Notes: a model not told the origin generated them from the sequence alone. Numbered from the stretch's first letter, positions 1-8,852 are shown. The stretch is DNA of 13,248 bases from an uncultured Candidatus Altimarinota bacterium (GCA_937931775.1 CALHAQ010000113.1:1-13248), one strand, 5' to 3'. Translations and numbers: made by a program.

Positions 1-1166
1 TGTATTCCTGGACCATTATCAGTAATACTAAAACTAGTCTTACTAGCATTAATTACAATATGAGTATGCTTCGGTGAGAACTTCACAGCATTTGAAATAA
101 GATTATCCAGCAGAATAGAAAATGTATTTTCTTCTACAGAGTAGTGTAAATTTTCAGCAATATTTAAATCGTAGGAGATATTCTTATGAGGGAAACTTTC
201 ACCTATAATACTTAATTTTTTTTCTACATATTTTTTTACACTCAAATCTTTCTTCACAAGACATCATTGTTTCTCTTCTATTCGTGAAAGAAAGAAAAGA
301 GATTCAAGTAGACCATTAAGTTTTGAAATATGTTGACGAGAGTCTGAAAAAAGATTCTGTATATCATCATCTTGCAGTGATAATTTATCCTTCTTTTTTT
401 GAAGTACATCTAGACGTGAAGACATAGCCATCAGAGGAGTCTTAAACTCGTGACTTACATCTGTGAGAAATTGTTTGAGTTTTCCTGTTTGAGAATCAAT
501 AGTATCATAAGAACTGTTTAAAGCTTGGGCAAGGATACGTATCTCATCATCTTCGGGCATGTCACTACAAATAATATGTTTATCATGAGAGTTTATATCT
601 ACTGTTTTTAATTTTTTAGAAATATTTTTTAGGTCTCTAAGCAATATTCACGATATATATCTCCCTGTAAAAAACTGAATAATAAAAACGATGAATATAA
701 ATATAAGTCCTGTTTTTATTATAATCATCTGAGAGTCTATATACTCTGTAGTATCAAAAAGAACTTTTACTTCTCAAATATCTTCAAAATACTTTGAGTA
801 TATAAAATATAAAGTTTCTCCATCTCTATAGAGATATTTATCTTTAATAATATCCACATCTTCATGGATTTTTTTCGCGACTCATGGAGAACAAATAAGT
901 TCTCACTCATCAGGAATAATAATCGTATCTTTTGTGAGAAGATAGTCTCGGAAATTTTTCGTGTCAGTAATATGCTCTTGCCTCTCTATAGTTTCGTAAT
1001 AATTTTCTTCCATGCTCGTGAAACTCATCTCTTTCTGGTCTGCGTACCAAATAAAGAAATATGTTACATTTATAAGTATTAAAAACACAAGAAGAGAAAT
1101 AAATCCAAAAAGCGAAAAACTCATGGAGATTTTTTCTGAGGTTTTAAGAGACTTAAAATATTGCAT
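1..1166 (-). CDS. Sensor histidine kinase, 3' part cut off by window edge
   Basis: This is a membrane sensor kinase of a two-component system, with 388 codons visible and the C-terminus outside the window. Reading TGA as Gly joins pieces that would otherwise stop at 903 and 264. Order of parts: a short cytoplasmic start, TM1 at about residues 16-38, an extracytoplasmic sensor region of about 105 residues, TM2 at about 147-165, a HAMP-like linker ending in a DEIRILAQALN stretch, and an H-box SHEFKTPL with the phospho-acceptor His at about 239. The ATPase N-box (DNLISNAVKFSP) follows near residue 352, and the G1 box (DNGPGI) lies at the very edge. The ATG at 1166 precedes TM1 by a normal distance and was chosen for that. 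No response regulator lies directly upstream, so the partner is either beyond the left edge or elsewhere. A palindrome just upstream of the start may control the gene. The family is certain; the signal is unknown. Confidence 0.93.
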
Positions 1167-1173
1167 AAAAAAT

Positions 1174-1200
1174 AATACTTTACATATATTGTAAAGTATT
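1174..1200. promoter_or_regulatory. Perfect 27-bp palindrome upstream of the histidine kinase (candidate operator or leader hairpin)
   Basis: Two perfectly complementary 11-base arms (AATACTTTACA and TGTAAAGTATT) flank a TATAT centre. The element begins 8 bases upstream of the kinase ATG and directly abuts a TATAAT-like -10 box, read on the minus strand at 1203-1198. It would therefore overlap the transcription start and most of the short leader. A dimeric repressor or response-regulator site is plausible. A hairpin in the 5' leader is an alternative, because no long T-run follows that would make it a terminator. Confidence 0.55.
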
Positions 1201-1203
1201 ATA
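1198..1203 (-). promoter_or_regulatory. Candidate -10 box of the histidine kinase
   Basis: The minus strand reads TATAAT here, a consensus -10 box about 31 bases upstream of the kinase ATG. No convincing -35 box is visible 16-18 bases further upstream, so the promoter may need an activator or may be spurious in AT-rich DNA. Confidence 0.35.
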
Positions 1204-1220
1204 TAAACATGACTTAAATA

Positions 1221-1263
1221 TTCCTAAAGAATTATTTTAAAAGCCTGAATGTTCTTTTAGGAA
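1221..1263 (-). repeat. Imperfect inverted repeat across the 3' end of the DUF924 gene
   Basis: TTCCTAAAGAA at 1221-1231 pairs with TTCTTTTAGGAA at 1252-1263 with a single bulged base, leaving a 20-base loop that contains the DUF924 stop codon. It could fold at the end of the gdhA-DUF924 message. It lacks a T-run, so it is at best a weak or factor-dependent terminator or an RNA-stabilising hairpin. Confidence 0.3.
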
Positions 1264-1785
1264 AATTTCTTCTTCTGAAGTAGATACTCTTCATAGTATT
1301 CTATTTCTATGAGGAAATCTTCCAAACTTTAGAATAATATCTCTATGAGCATGAGCGAATTCTACATTTGCAGTATACATATCATCTAACTTTGCTAGAT
1401 CTGAAAATACTTGAATACATATATCTTGATCAGGTAAGCTCTCGCTGTGCATAAGTGGCATTATTAAGAAAGTCTTTTCTGCTCATTCTAACTGCTCTAA
1501 GAAACCTTTCTTAAGAGCAAACTTTGTAATATATAAAGCCATAAAATCATATTCAAATGCTCTCGGAGATCATCGAAACATATTACGAGAAAATTGGTCT
1601 AAAACAATAACCAGAGCCAGAGAAGATTTTGCATCTCGTAAATAATCATCCTGTTTTCAGGATATAACAGTCTCATAAAGATCAGAGAATTCCTCTGTGA
1701 CTTTTCTATCAAAGAGTTCTCATCCATTAAACCATTTCTTGGGATCTTGTCCAAACCAAAACTCTAAAACTTTTTGATAGTTCAT
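1237..1785 (-). CDS. DUF924 family protein
   Basis: The 182-aa protein is complete when TGA is read as Gly. It begins with a VLEFWFG motif and carries LALVIVLDQFSRNMFRG in the middle and FAHAHRDIILKFGRFPHRN near the end. These are the hallmark conserved blocks of the DUF924 family, whose members are usually around 180-200 aa and predicted to be all-helical with a TPR-like fold. The biochemical role of the family is not established to my knowledge. The ATG at 1785 lies 15 bases after the glutamate dehydrogenase stop, so the two genes are probably co-transcribed. No signal peptide or membrane segment is seen. Family assignment is firm; function is unknown. Confidence 0.88.
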
Positions 1786-1800
1786 AATAAAATATAAATA

Positions 1801-3066
1801 TTATACTTCTCCTCTATCCTTCATAGCATCAAATATACGCTTCATAGCTACGATATATGCTGCTGCTCTATAGGTAGTTTTATACTCTGTTGCTGTCTCT
1901 GAAACGCTACATGCTGCAGCTGTAATTTTTTTATGGAGTTTTTCGTCTACTTCTTTTTCTTCCCAGTAAAAATTCATATCATTTTGTACCTGTTCAAAAT
2001 AACTTACCATAACTCATCCAGCATTCGCAAGAATATCAGGAATAACGTCTACTTTCATATCTTCAAGAATACTATCTGCTTCAGGAGTAATTGGCCCATT
2101 GGCAAGTTCAAGAATAATTTTTGCCTTGATATTTTTTGCATTTTCCTCAGTAATTTGGTTTTCAAGGGCAGCCGGAATAAGTATATCACACTCTTTTTCG
2201 AGTACTTCTTTTTCTCATAGTTTTTCACCATCTACATAATCAGATACAGAACACCTCTTCTCTTTTAATTCACTAATTTTTTGTATATCTAATCACTTTG
2301 AATTATAAATCCCTCATTTTGAGTCTGAAATTCCAATAATTTTCGCTCAGAGATCTACCATAAGCTGAGCCATAGTAAGACCTGCATTTCCTGCTCACTG
2401 GAGACAAATTGTTTTCCCCTCTACTGAATCTCATTTAAGCTCAAGCATCTTTTGAAGTACGTATACTCCTCATTGAGCTGTAGCTGCTCATCTTCATTTT
2501 GATCCTCAGCTACTCAAAGGTTTTCCGGTAAAGCTTCCTGGAGAATATTTTCCCACAAGGAGTGAATATTCATCCATCATCCAAGCCATGATTTTTGGAT
2601 TCGTATTCACGTCAGGAGCAGGTACATCTGCTCCTGGTCCAATGTATTTATAAATTCATCTCACATATCCTCGAGATAATCTCTCTAGTTCTGCTTCTGA
2701 TAACTCTTTTGGGTTTACAACTATACCTCATTTTCCTCCACCAAGGGGGATATCTATTACCGCACATTTAAAACTCATCCACATAGAAAGAGCCTTTACT
2801 TCAGATCTATTTACATCTTGATGAAAACGAATTCCTCACTTAAATGGTCATCTCGCATCATTGTGCTGACTTCTGAAACCATGAAACATCTTAATACTCC
2901 CATTATCCATTCTCACAGGAATATTTACTTCAAGTATTCTCTTTGGCCGGGAAATGACTTCGTATTTATTTTGATCAAGTTTACATTCATCATAAAGATC
3001 ACAGGCCTTACGAATTTGTTTTTGCGCATTTTCAAATGCATCTTGCACGTGTGTAGAATCTTGCAT
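1801..3066 (-). CDS. gdhA: Glutamate dehydrogenase (Glu/Leu/Phe/Val dehydrogenase family)
   Basis: The enzyme catalyses reversible oxidative deamination of glutamate to 2-oxoglutarate and ammonia with NAD(P), linking amino-acid and carbon metabolism in the cytosol. The 421-aa length is normal for hexameric GDHs. Visible landmarks are the substrate-binding block GPFKGGIRFHQDV (Lys at about 76), Lys 100, the catalytic-lysine block IPLGGGKGGI (Lys at about 112), PAPDVNT with the catalytic Asp at about 152, and the dinucleotide-binding GAGNAGLTMAQLM at about 224-236. Several of these glycines are encoded by TGA, including one in GPFKGG. The ATG at 3066 gives a normal N-terminus. The gene is followed after 15 bases by the DUF924 gene. 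A -10-like TATACT lies 29 bases upstream, so the pair may have its own promoter. Leucine or valine dehydrogenase is less likely from length and motifs, but cofactor preference cannot be read with confidence. Confidence 0.93.
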
Positions 3067-3094
3067 AGAGTTTATTTAATAGATATTACTTAAG

Positions 3095-3100
3095 AGTATA
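3095..3100 (-). promoter_or_regulatory. Candidate -10 box for gdhA
   Basis: The minus strand reads TATACT in the 58-base gap between the TVP38 stop and the gdhA ATG, leaving a leader of about 20-25 bases. No clear -35 box accompanies it and there is no Shine-Dalgarno sequence before the ATG. The call rests on position and the -10 match only. Confidence 0.3.
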
Positions 3101-3124
3101 GTAAAAAAATCCCTGAAATAAACC

Positions 3125-3814
3125 TTAAGAAAAACGATATTTTTTCTGAAAGTATTTCGAGATAAGAAGCATTACAATAAAAAATATTACGGCAACATAC
3201 AGATAGGTATAATTTATATTGTCAGCTAATCATGAAAAAGAAGTTAGTTGTTCACTATAAAATGCTGCACCGGCCAGTACAAATATCGCTGTTCCCGGTA
3301 TGCCTGCAAAAGTTGCCATCAAATATGGTTTAAAGGGTATTTTGAATACTCCTGAAAGGTAATTAGTCAGATCAAATGGAAAGAAAAAAAGCCTCATAAG
3401 TACTACTGAAAAAAAAGTATCCCTTGTAAGTTTTTTTCTAATCTTATTAATTCTTTTGAATCCACTAAGGTTCTCAAATGCTTTTGCTCCAGTAATATGT
3501 CAAACTCCATAGGAAAAAGCTGCTGAAAAATAATTAGCCAAGGTGCATATCACTGTGCCCAAAAAAAATCAAAACACGACTCCTGCAAAAAGGTTAAATG
3601 GAGTTGCTGGAATAAAAACCAGAGGACGAATAGTATAAATAATAATAAAAATAAGTATTCATATATACATATTTTCACGAATATATTTATATACTTCAAA
3701 TATTACTGATTCAAGAGTTTGTCATGTATGTGAGAGATAGTAATAAAACATAATTACCAGGAGTACCCAACAAGTAAGAACAATAAGAGAAGAAAGATAT
3801 TTTTTGAGATTCAA
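3125..3814 (-). CDS. TVP38/TMEM64 (SNARE-associated, DedA-like) family membrane protein
   Basis: This is a multi-pass inner-membrane protein of 229 aa if it starts at the TTG at 3814. Visible parts are a first hydrophobic segment at about residues 7-27, a second beginning with GILIFIIIYTIRPLVFIPAT, a re-entrant FAGVVFGFFLGT stretch, the family signature MRLFFFPFDLTNYLSGVF, a glycine-rich AGIPGTAIFVLAGAAF segment, and a final membrane helix ending in KKYRFS. Members of this superfamily have been linked to lipid scrambling and transport. The protein is clearly paralogous to the C-terminal domain of the upstream fusion gene, sharing FFPFDLTNY, IRP and AGAAF blocks. No ATG lies before the first membrane helix, so TTG is my best start; an in-frame TAG about 50 bases upstream limits the alternatives. 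A strong terminator lies only ten bases upstream. Confidence 0.85.
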
Positions 3815-3823
3815 ACTTATAAT

Positions 3824-3860
3824 AAAAAAGAGTATAATTCAATGAATTATACTCTTTTTT
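3824..3860. terminator. Bidirectional intrinsic terminator
   Basis: A perfect 17-base stem (AAAAAAGAGTATAATTC pairing with its complement) closes over a 3-base AAT loop. The A/T ends of the stem supply a U-run in the transcript of either strand. On the minus strand it ends the reductase-TVP38 fusion gene, 15 bases after its stop, just before the stand-alone TVP38 gene. Confidence 0.85.
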
Positions 3861-3874
3861 ATATGAAGCTATAA

Positions 3875-5923
3875 TTATTTTCGAACCTTCCCGAGTACCT
3901 TTGCAAATCAAAGAGTCAAGATAAATAATCCTGCTGCATAGTAGAGCATAGTAATATCAATTCATGAGATAGCATCAGATAGTGAAGTAAGTTTTTCATT
4001 GTGAAACGCGGCTCCAGCGAGAATAAATACAGACATACCTGGAATAATACCTAATGCGGTTGCAGCTACATAACTTGGAAATTTCACTTTCAGGAATCAG
4101 CTTGCGTAGTTTGTCAGATCAAATGGGAAGAAAAGGAAACGACACATAAGTATCGACATAAATGGTTCTTTATTTACTTTATTTTTGAGTTTTGTTATAA
4201 TTCCAGCTTCATCTCCTGTGAGGAGTTTTTTCCCAAATACATTTCAGAGAAAGTATGCAAACATAGCGCTCATAGTCTCCCCTATCCAAGTAAAAATGAA
4301 TCATCCTACAAAACCAAAGAGTGCCCCACTCATAAAGGTCATAAGTGTAGCAGGAAAAAGAACAACTGGCCTAATTGCATAAGCAAATATGTATATAACT
4401 GGTCCCCACATGTTTCCTCCTATAAAGTTATAGAAATTTAATGCTATATCTTCGAGCGATAACTGATAAGTAGATTTATACCAAAAAAATGTAGTAACAA
4501 TAGATATCCACAATACTCCCGTAGCTATCTGCAAGATATTTGACTGGAAAAAGTATTTTATTTCATTTTTTATATTTGAAATCGTGCCAACTACAAAACT
4601 GTCACATACTCTTTTTATAAGATCAGATTTTGTTGGATATGCTTGAATAGTTTTTGCCAGTTTATATGCTGAAATTTTATTATCCATAGCGCTCGTCAAT
4701 AATCAGATCATTTCACCAGCAGCTTTCCCGAAAATAGTAGCTCAGAGAATTCGTCCAGAAATACGTTTAAAGTGAATAACAATAAAACCAGTTGTATCAT
4801 CTGTTACTTTACTTCTATCATTACTAGAAAAATGAAGAGTTTTAGTAACAAATTCTTCTCTATCGTATCTCACTAATAACTCTTTTTCTGTTTTCCCTAT
4901 TCTCGCAATTTCATGATGTGTATAGAGAACTGCTGGAAGCGTCATATTTCTTACTGATTTTTTTGGAAATGGTACAAGAATATTTCTAATCACTCCTCTT
5001 CCCTCATTATTTGCCCAATGAGTAAACTGAGGATTCCCATTGACACAATCTCCAATTGCGAAAATATGCTTCTTATTCGTTCTATTAAAACTATCAACGA
5101 TAATTCATTTTTTGTTATGCTCTATTCCTATTTTTTCAAGTCATAATTTTTGAATATTCGCTACCCTTCCTAAGGCAATAAGTATTTTGTCATATGGGAG
5201 ATATTCTTCTCCTGCACCATGAATATCTGTAATAATAAGTTTCTTTTTTTCACTGCCTTGTACATGTGCTCCTGTATGAACAGAAATTCATTGAGATTCA
5301 AATACCTCTTGTAATAACTTTGATGATGCCTCTTCTTCTCTCGGTATAAGGTGAGAATTTCTCTGAACAACATGAGTATCAACTCCCAAAGCCGCAATAC
5401 TTTCTGAAAGTTCACAGCCAATATATCATCCTCCAATCACTACCATCTTTTTTATTTCTTCAGTTTGTTCAAAAATAGTCTCATTTGTCAGGATATCATT
5501 TTCATCTACTCCCTGTATATCTATTTTCATTGCATGAGATCCTGTTGCAAGGATAATCTTCTCTCCTGATATGTGTAGATGATCTTTTCACTCGATATGA
5601 AGTGTATGATCATCAACAAAACTCGCATATCACTGTATAACTTTGAGTCCATGAGATTCTACTTTTTCTATTGTTTCTTCATCTTGTATAAGTTTTCTTC
5701 TCTCTCGTACTTCAGTAAGTGCTTTTTTCAAAGAAGAGTATTTTCCTGATTTTGCTATATCTATAAGAGCTTTAGATGGAATACAACCAAAGTTTGTACA
5801 ATCTCATCCTATCGGTCCTCACTCTACAAGCGCTACCTTTTTCCCTGCTGCTGCAAGTCAAAAAGCAACAGTTAGTCACCCCGACCCAGCTCAAACTACT
5901 ACAATATCATAATCATGTTTCAT
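3875..5923 (-). CDS. Fusion: FAD-dependent disulfide reductase (MerA/Lpd type) plus C-terminal TVP38/TMEM64 membrane domain
   Basis: This 682-aa protein contains two known families in one frame once TGA is read as Gly. Residues 1 to about 450 are a class I pyridine nucleotide-disulfide oxidoreductase: FAD site VVVGAGSGGLTVA at 8-20, redox-active pair GGDCTNFGC (Cys42/Cys47), NAD(P) site VVIGGGYIGCELSES, second FAD motif IFAIGDC, and a dimerisation domain starting near NMTLPAVLYTHHEIARIG. In the family's HPTxxE active-site block the sequence reads YPTKSD (Tyr429, Asp434), so the catalytic His is replaced as in mercuric reductases. From about residue 460 the protein becomes hydrophobic with IRPVVLFPAT, SGALFGFVGG, CRFLFFPFDLTNYASGF and ILAGAAF, the TVP38/TMEM64 signature. 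The join is continuous across 4699, with no stop other than TGA. It probably reduces a thiol or metal substrate at the inner face of the membrane; the substrate is unknown. The ATG at 5923 precedes the FAD motif normally. Confidence 0.9.
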
Positions 5924-5978
5924 AGGAAAATTCTAAAAAATATATAAGCAGTATACTAGAGGATGACCTTAAGTGAAA

Positions 5979-8009
5979 CTAAACCAACTCAAACTCAAGC
6001 CTCATTCTCATGGTATCGATATCAATAAGTCTTACTGCAACCTCACTCCCAAAGGTAAGTTTTTTTGTTCCATCAACACTCTCAATACACATATCCGTCT
6101 GATTATATGAAAGTCCTGTCATGCCGTAGTCGATGAATCACTCTATTGTATCTGGGAGCTCTACAAAAAATCCTTTTTCTATCATGCCTGATATATTTCC
6201 ACTGAACTGCTCTCAAATCTTGTCAGCCATATATTTACAAGCAAGCATGTCGCGGACTCTATACTCCATTTTCTCTGATCTATCTGCTGTTTCACTACTT
6301 CTTTGAGCTACTTTTGGGAGCATTTCACTATAATAATCTTTTCTCTCTCAGCTAAACTTTCCTCTTGTAATCTCTTTAATAATTCTATGTATTTGCAGGT
6401 CAGGATATCTCCTAATTGGAGAGGTGAAATGTGAATAAAACTTCAGAGCCAATCAAAAATGCCCAAGATTTTTATCACTATATCTCGCTTTTGAAAGACT
6501 CCTGAGGAGAAGTTTTTGTAAATACTGCAATTGAGTGCTTGATTGTAATAATTTTAAGATATCAGGAAAATCCCCAGGAATTTCGCTATCAGGAATAACG
6601 GTCTCGAGCATCTTTGTGAATTTTTCTACATCCTCTCCATCGGGATCTTCGTGGATACGGTAGAGAAATGGATATTTAGAAAACTGCTTTGAAACAGATT
6701 CATTCGCTAAAACCATACACTCTTCAATGATTTTATACGAGTGGTATCTCTCATACTTTTTGTATTCAAGTGGATTTCACGCGTCATCAAGAACTATTTT
6801 TGTTTCAGGAAAATCAAAATCGAGTGAACCTCTATTCTGAGTATTTTTAGAAAGTATATCAGTAAGTTTTTTGAGATCCTGTATATTTTCTCGTAAATAT
6901 TCAGATACTTTTTCTCCAAATAGTAGCTCATCTCAACTCGTAATATCTCATGAGACAAACTCATCTATTTCTTTATATGTGAGTCTATAATCAGAGATAA
7001 TTACTGAATTATATACTTCACTTTTTACTACCTTTCCTGAGGTAGAAATATGCATCTCACAAGTCAGTGAAAGCTTATCCTCTCATGGGTGCAAGCTACA
7101 AAGTCCATTTGAGATTTCTGTTGGCAGCATTGGGATGACCTGGTCAGCAAGATATATACTGGTTCCTCTTTTTTTTGCTTCTCTATCGAGAGGACTATTT
7201 TCACGAACATAATGTGAAACATCTGCTATATGAACATAGAGTATCCAGCCTGAATTATTTTTTTCTAGACTAATTGCATCATCAAGATCCTTACTCTCAG
7301 ATCCATCAATAGTATAGGTTAAGAGGTTGCGATGATCAGTTCTATACTGTAGATCACTCTGCGAAATATATGATTTTAACTCCTTTGTCTCATCCATAAC
7401 AGCCCCAGAAAAACTTTTTCGAGCTCACATCTCAAAGGCAATTTTATAAATATCTTCTCGACCTTTTGGAAGGCTTCACAGAGATTCTATAATTCTTCCT
7501 TCTGGGTTTTTTCATTCCCACTTTAATATCTGTACTGCAACCTGGGAGCCATCTGCATATCAACGGATATGTTTCCCAGGTATGAATATATCACTTTTAA
7601 TTTTAGGATTATCACTCACTACAAAAGCAAATGTCTTTCCTACTTTGAGTTTTCAAACTATCAAATGTTCTGACCTTTTTAACACTTTCGTAATTTGAGC
7701 TTCTTCCCTGCCTTTAAAATATTGTACCTCAAAAGCTACTTCATCTCCCTCAAAAGCATCAAGTTTTTTAGATTCATGGGTGAAATATCATTTTTTCTCT
7801 CCCGTCTTTTCGTCCACTGTATCTACAAAACCAAAAGCTCATTGCCCTTGTTTATAAATACCTACGAGTTCATTTTCTTGATTACGCTTTACTCACAGCT
7901 TTCCAGATTTGTGACGCACTTGTTTCTTTTTTGGAGTAGATTTATGAAACACCTTCCCCTCAGCTCTTTTCTGTTTATTTTTAAAACTCTTTCCTCTATT
8001 TTCGGACAT
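5979..8009 (-). CDS. rnr: Ribonuclease R (3'-5' exoribonuclease, RNB family)
   Basis: The 676-aa protein degrades structured RNA processively from the 3' end in the cytosol and takes part in mRNA and rRNA quality control. A basic, Lys-rich N-terminus (about residues 1-45) leads into cold-shock-like OB domains (GQGAFGFVDTV, then TFAFVVSD with DIFIPGKHI). The RNB catalytic domain follows with IDGSESKDLDDAI, retaining all four metal-binding aspartates (235, 241, 243, 244), then HIADVSHYV, RGTSIYLADQVIPMLP and the late signature HFTSPIRRYPDLQIHR. An S1 domain closes the protein (GMIEKGFFVELPD). Many internal glycines are TGA-encoded. The ATG at 8009 is immediately preceded by a T-run and hairpin, and an upstream in-frame TAG rules out an earlier start. 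Absence of an HTH domain at the N-terminus is normal outside proteobacteria. It is somewhat shorter than E. coli RNase R but complete. Confidence 0.95.
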
Positions 8010-8050
8010 AAAAAATCTCTATAAATTAGTTACTCCTAATTATATAGAGA
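8010..8050 (-). terminator. Hairpin plus T-run ending directly at the rnr start codon
   Basis: Arms at 8016-8029 (TCTCTATAAATTAG) and 8036-8050 pair with one bulged base around a 6-base loop. On the minus strand the stem is followed by TTTTT at 8015-8011 and then, after one more T, by the rnr ATG. It fits an intrinsic terminator for the 8083-8769 gene. The same stem contains a TATAAT -10-like sequence (8044-8039) and an AGGAG in the loop region, so it may instead be the promoter or leader of rnr or an attenuator. Confidence 0.5.
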
Positions 8051-8082
8051 AAGAAAGGTATTACTAGTCTCATTGGTATAAG

Positions 8083-8769
8083 CTACGATTTTTCTGAATT
8101 ATATCTAAACCATCTATTGATTGACTGAGGATAAAGCTCAACTTCAGAGAATTTAATTCCTAAATCTTGATTTTCTCACAAGATACTTTGTAGATTTTTA
8201 TTTAATGCTCTTGCAATTATAGCATCTGATAATCATCATTCACGAGATAGTTTCAATAATACCTTTTTATCAATTCCTCAAAGTGTATTTAGTATGTATA
8301 GCGCTTTTTGTATACGGTATGTTTTTTCTTGCAATTCTTTCATCTTAAACACTCTATTTACTGCCTTTCATTTTAATAATCAATCAACTTGGGAATTAAA
8401 AATATTTAATCATCTTTCAATTCTGCTTGATAATTTCTTTTCATGTACAGGTGTTCTTTTTGTATTTTCCCTTGGTTCCCATCAAAAATGTATAAATAAA
8501 AGTCGATGGAGAGTAGCTTTTGGTAGGACCTTAATAGATAGTGGACCAAGGGTTATTATAATTTCATCCAAAGACTTTTCTTGAGTGTAATATAATTCAT
8601 GAAGATATTCTATTGGATCTATTCACCCAATTGCTTGTTGAACTTCCAAAATAAAGGTTTGGTTTTTTAACCTTGCCTTTGTTCATTGTTTAACCCAGCA
8701 AAAAAAATCAAAAAGACTTTCTACTTTTCCTTGTTCATCTATTATATCTTGTCTTTGTGCTACATTCAT
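8083..8769 (-). CDS. Unrecognised protein with a possible helix-turn-helix segment
   Basis: The 228-aa frame is continuous only with TGA as Gly; by my count 10 of its 15 glycines use TGA, so it is adapted to the host code. I do not recognise the family. Residues about 60-98 (SLDEIIITLGPLS then KATLHRLLFIHFGW) have the spacing of an HTH with an insertion: an EI..L helix followed by an S/T-x-x-RLL recognition-like helix. A helical, Lys/Arg-rich region follows at 100-165, and a second small helical block occurs near LSREGGLSDAIIARALNKN. There is no signal peptide or membrane segment. Codon choice leans to TTA, ATT and AAT more than its neighbours, which hints at separate origin. The gene has its own compact promoter with an inverted repeat and lies between gloA and rnr. 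A DNA-binding regulator or mobile-element accessory protein is possible, but the function is not shown. Confidence 0.75.
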
Positions 8770-8775
8770 ATAGAT

Positions 8776-8804
8776 ATATTATCCTAAAAAGTAGGATTTT
8801 TCAA
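8776..8804 (-). promoter_or_regulatory. Promoter of the 8083-8769 gene with an inverted repeat in its spacer
   Basis: On the minus strand TTGAAA (8804-8799) and TAATAT (8781-8776) are separated by exactly 17 bases, a near-consensus sigma-70 promoter. Six bases (ATCTAT) then separate the -10 box from the ATG, so the likely transcription start is the start codon itself, a leaderless arrangement. A perfect 6-base inverted repeat, ATCCTA (8781-8786) and TAGGAT (8792-8797), occupies the spacer where a repressor could block RNA polymerase. Autoregulation by the adjacent protein is an inference. Confidence 0.6.
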
Positions 8805-8852
8805 TAAAAGCTCACTAAAAAAACAGAGTATTTAAACACATACATAATTTGA

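Noticed and set aside
3711..3911. Minus-strand frame of 66 aa spanning the terminator
   Set aside because: It is out of frame with both TVP38 domains, crosses a perfect terminator and stops soon after at a TAA even with TGA as Gly.
5924..5978. Promoter or terminator between rnr and the fusion gene
   Set aside because: A TATACT occurs on the minus strand at 5955-5950, but no -35 box or hairpin accompanies it in this 55-base AT-rich gap, so I do not call it.
7695..8024. Plus-strand frame of 109 aa opposite the start of rnr
   Set aside because: It is antisense to conserved RNase R domains and has a low-complexity Phe/Leu/Ser composition with no start signal.
8294..8584. Plus-strand frame of 96 aa opposite the 228-aa gene
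   Set aside because: The minus-strand frame is longer, continuous under code 25 and has a strong promoter; the plus frame has neither promoter nor motif.
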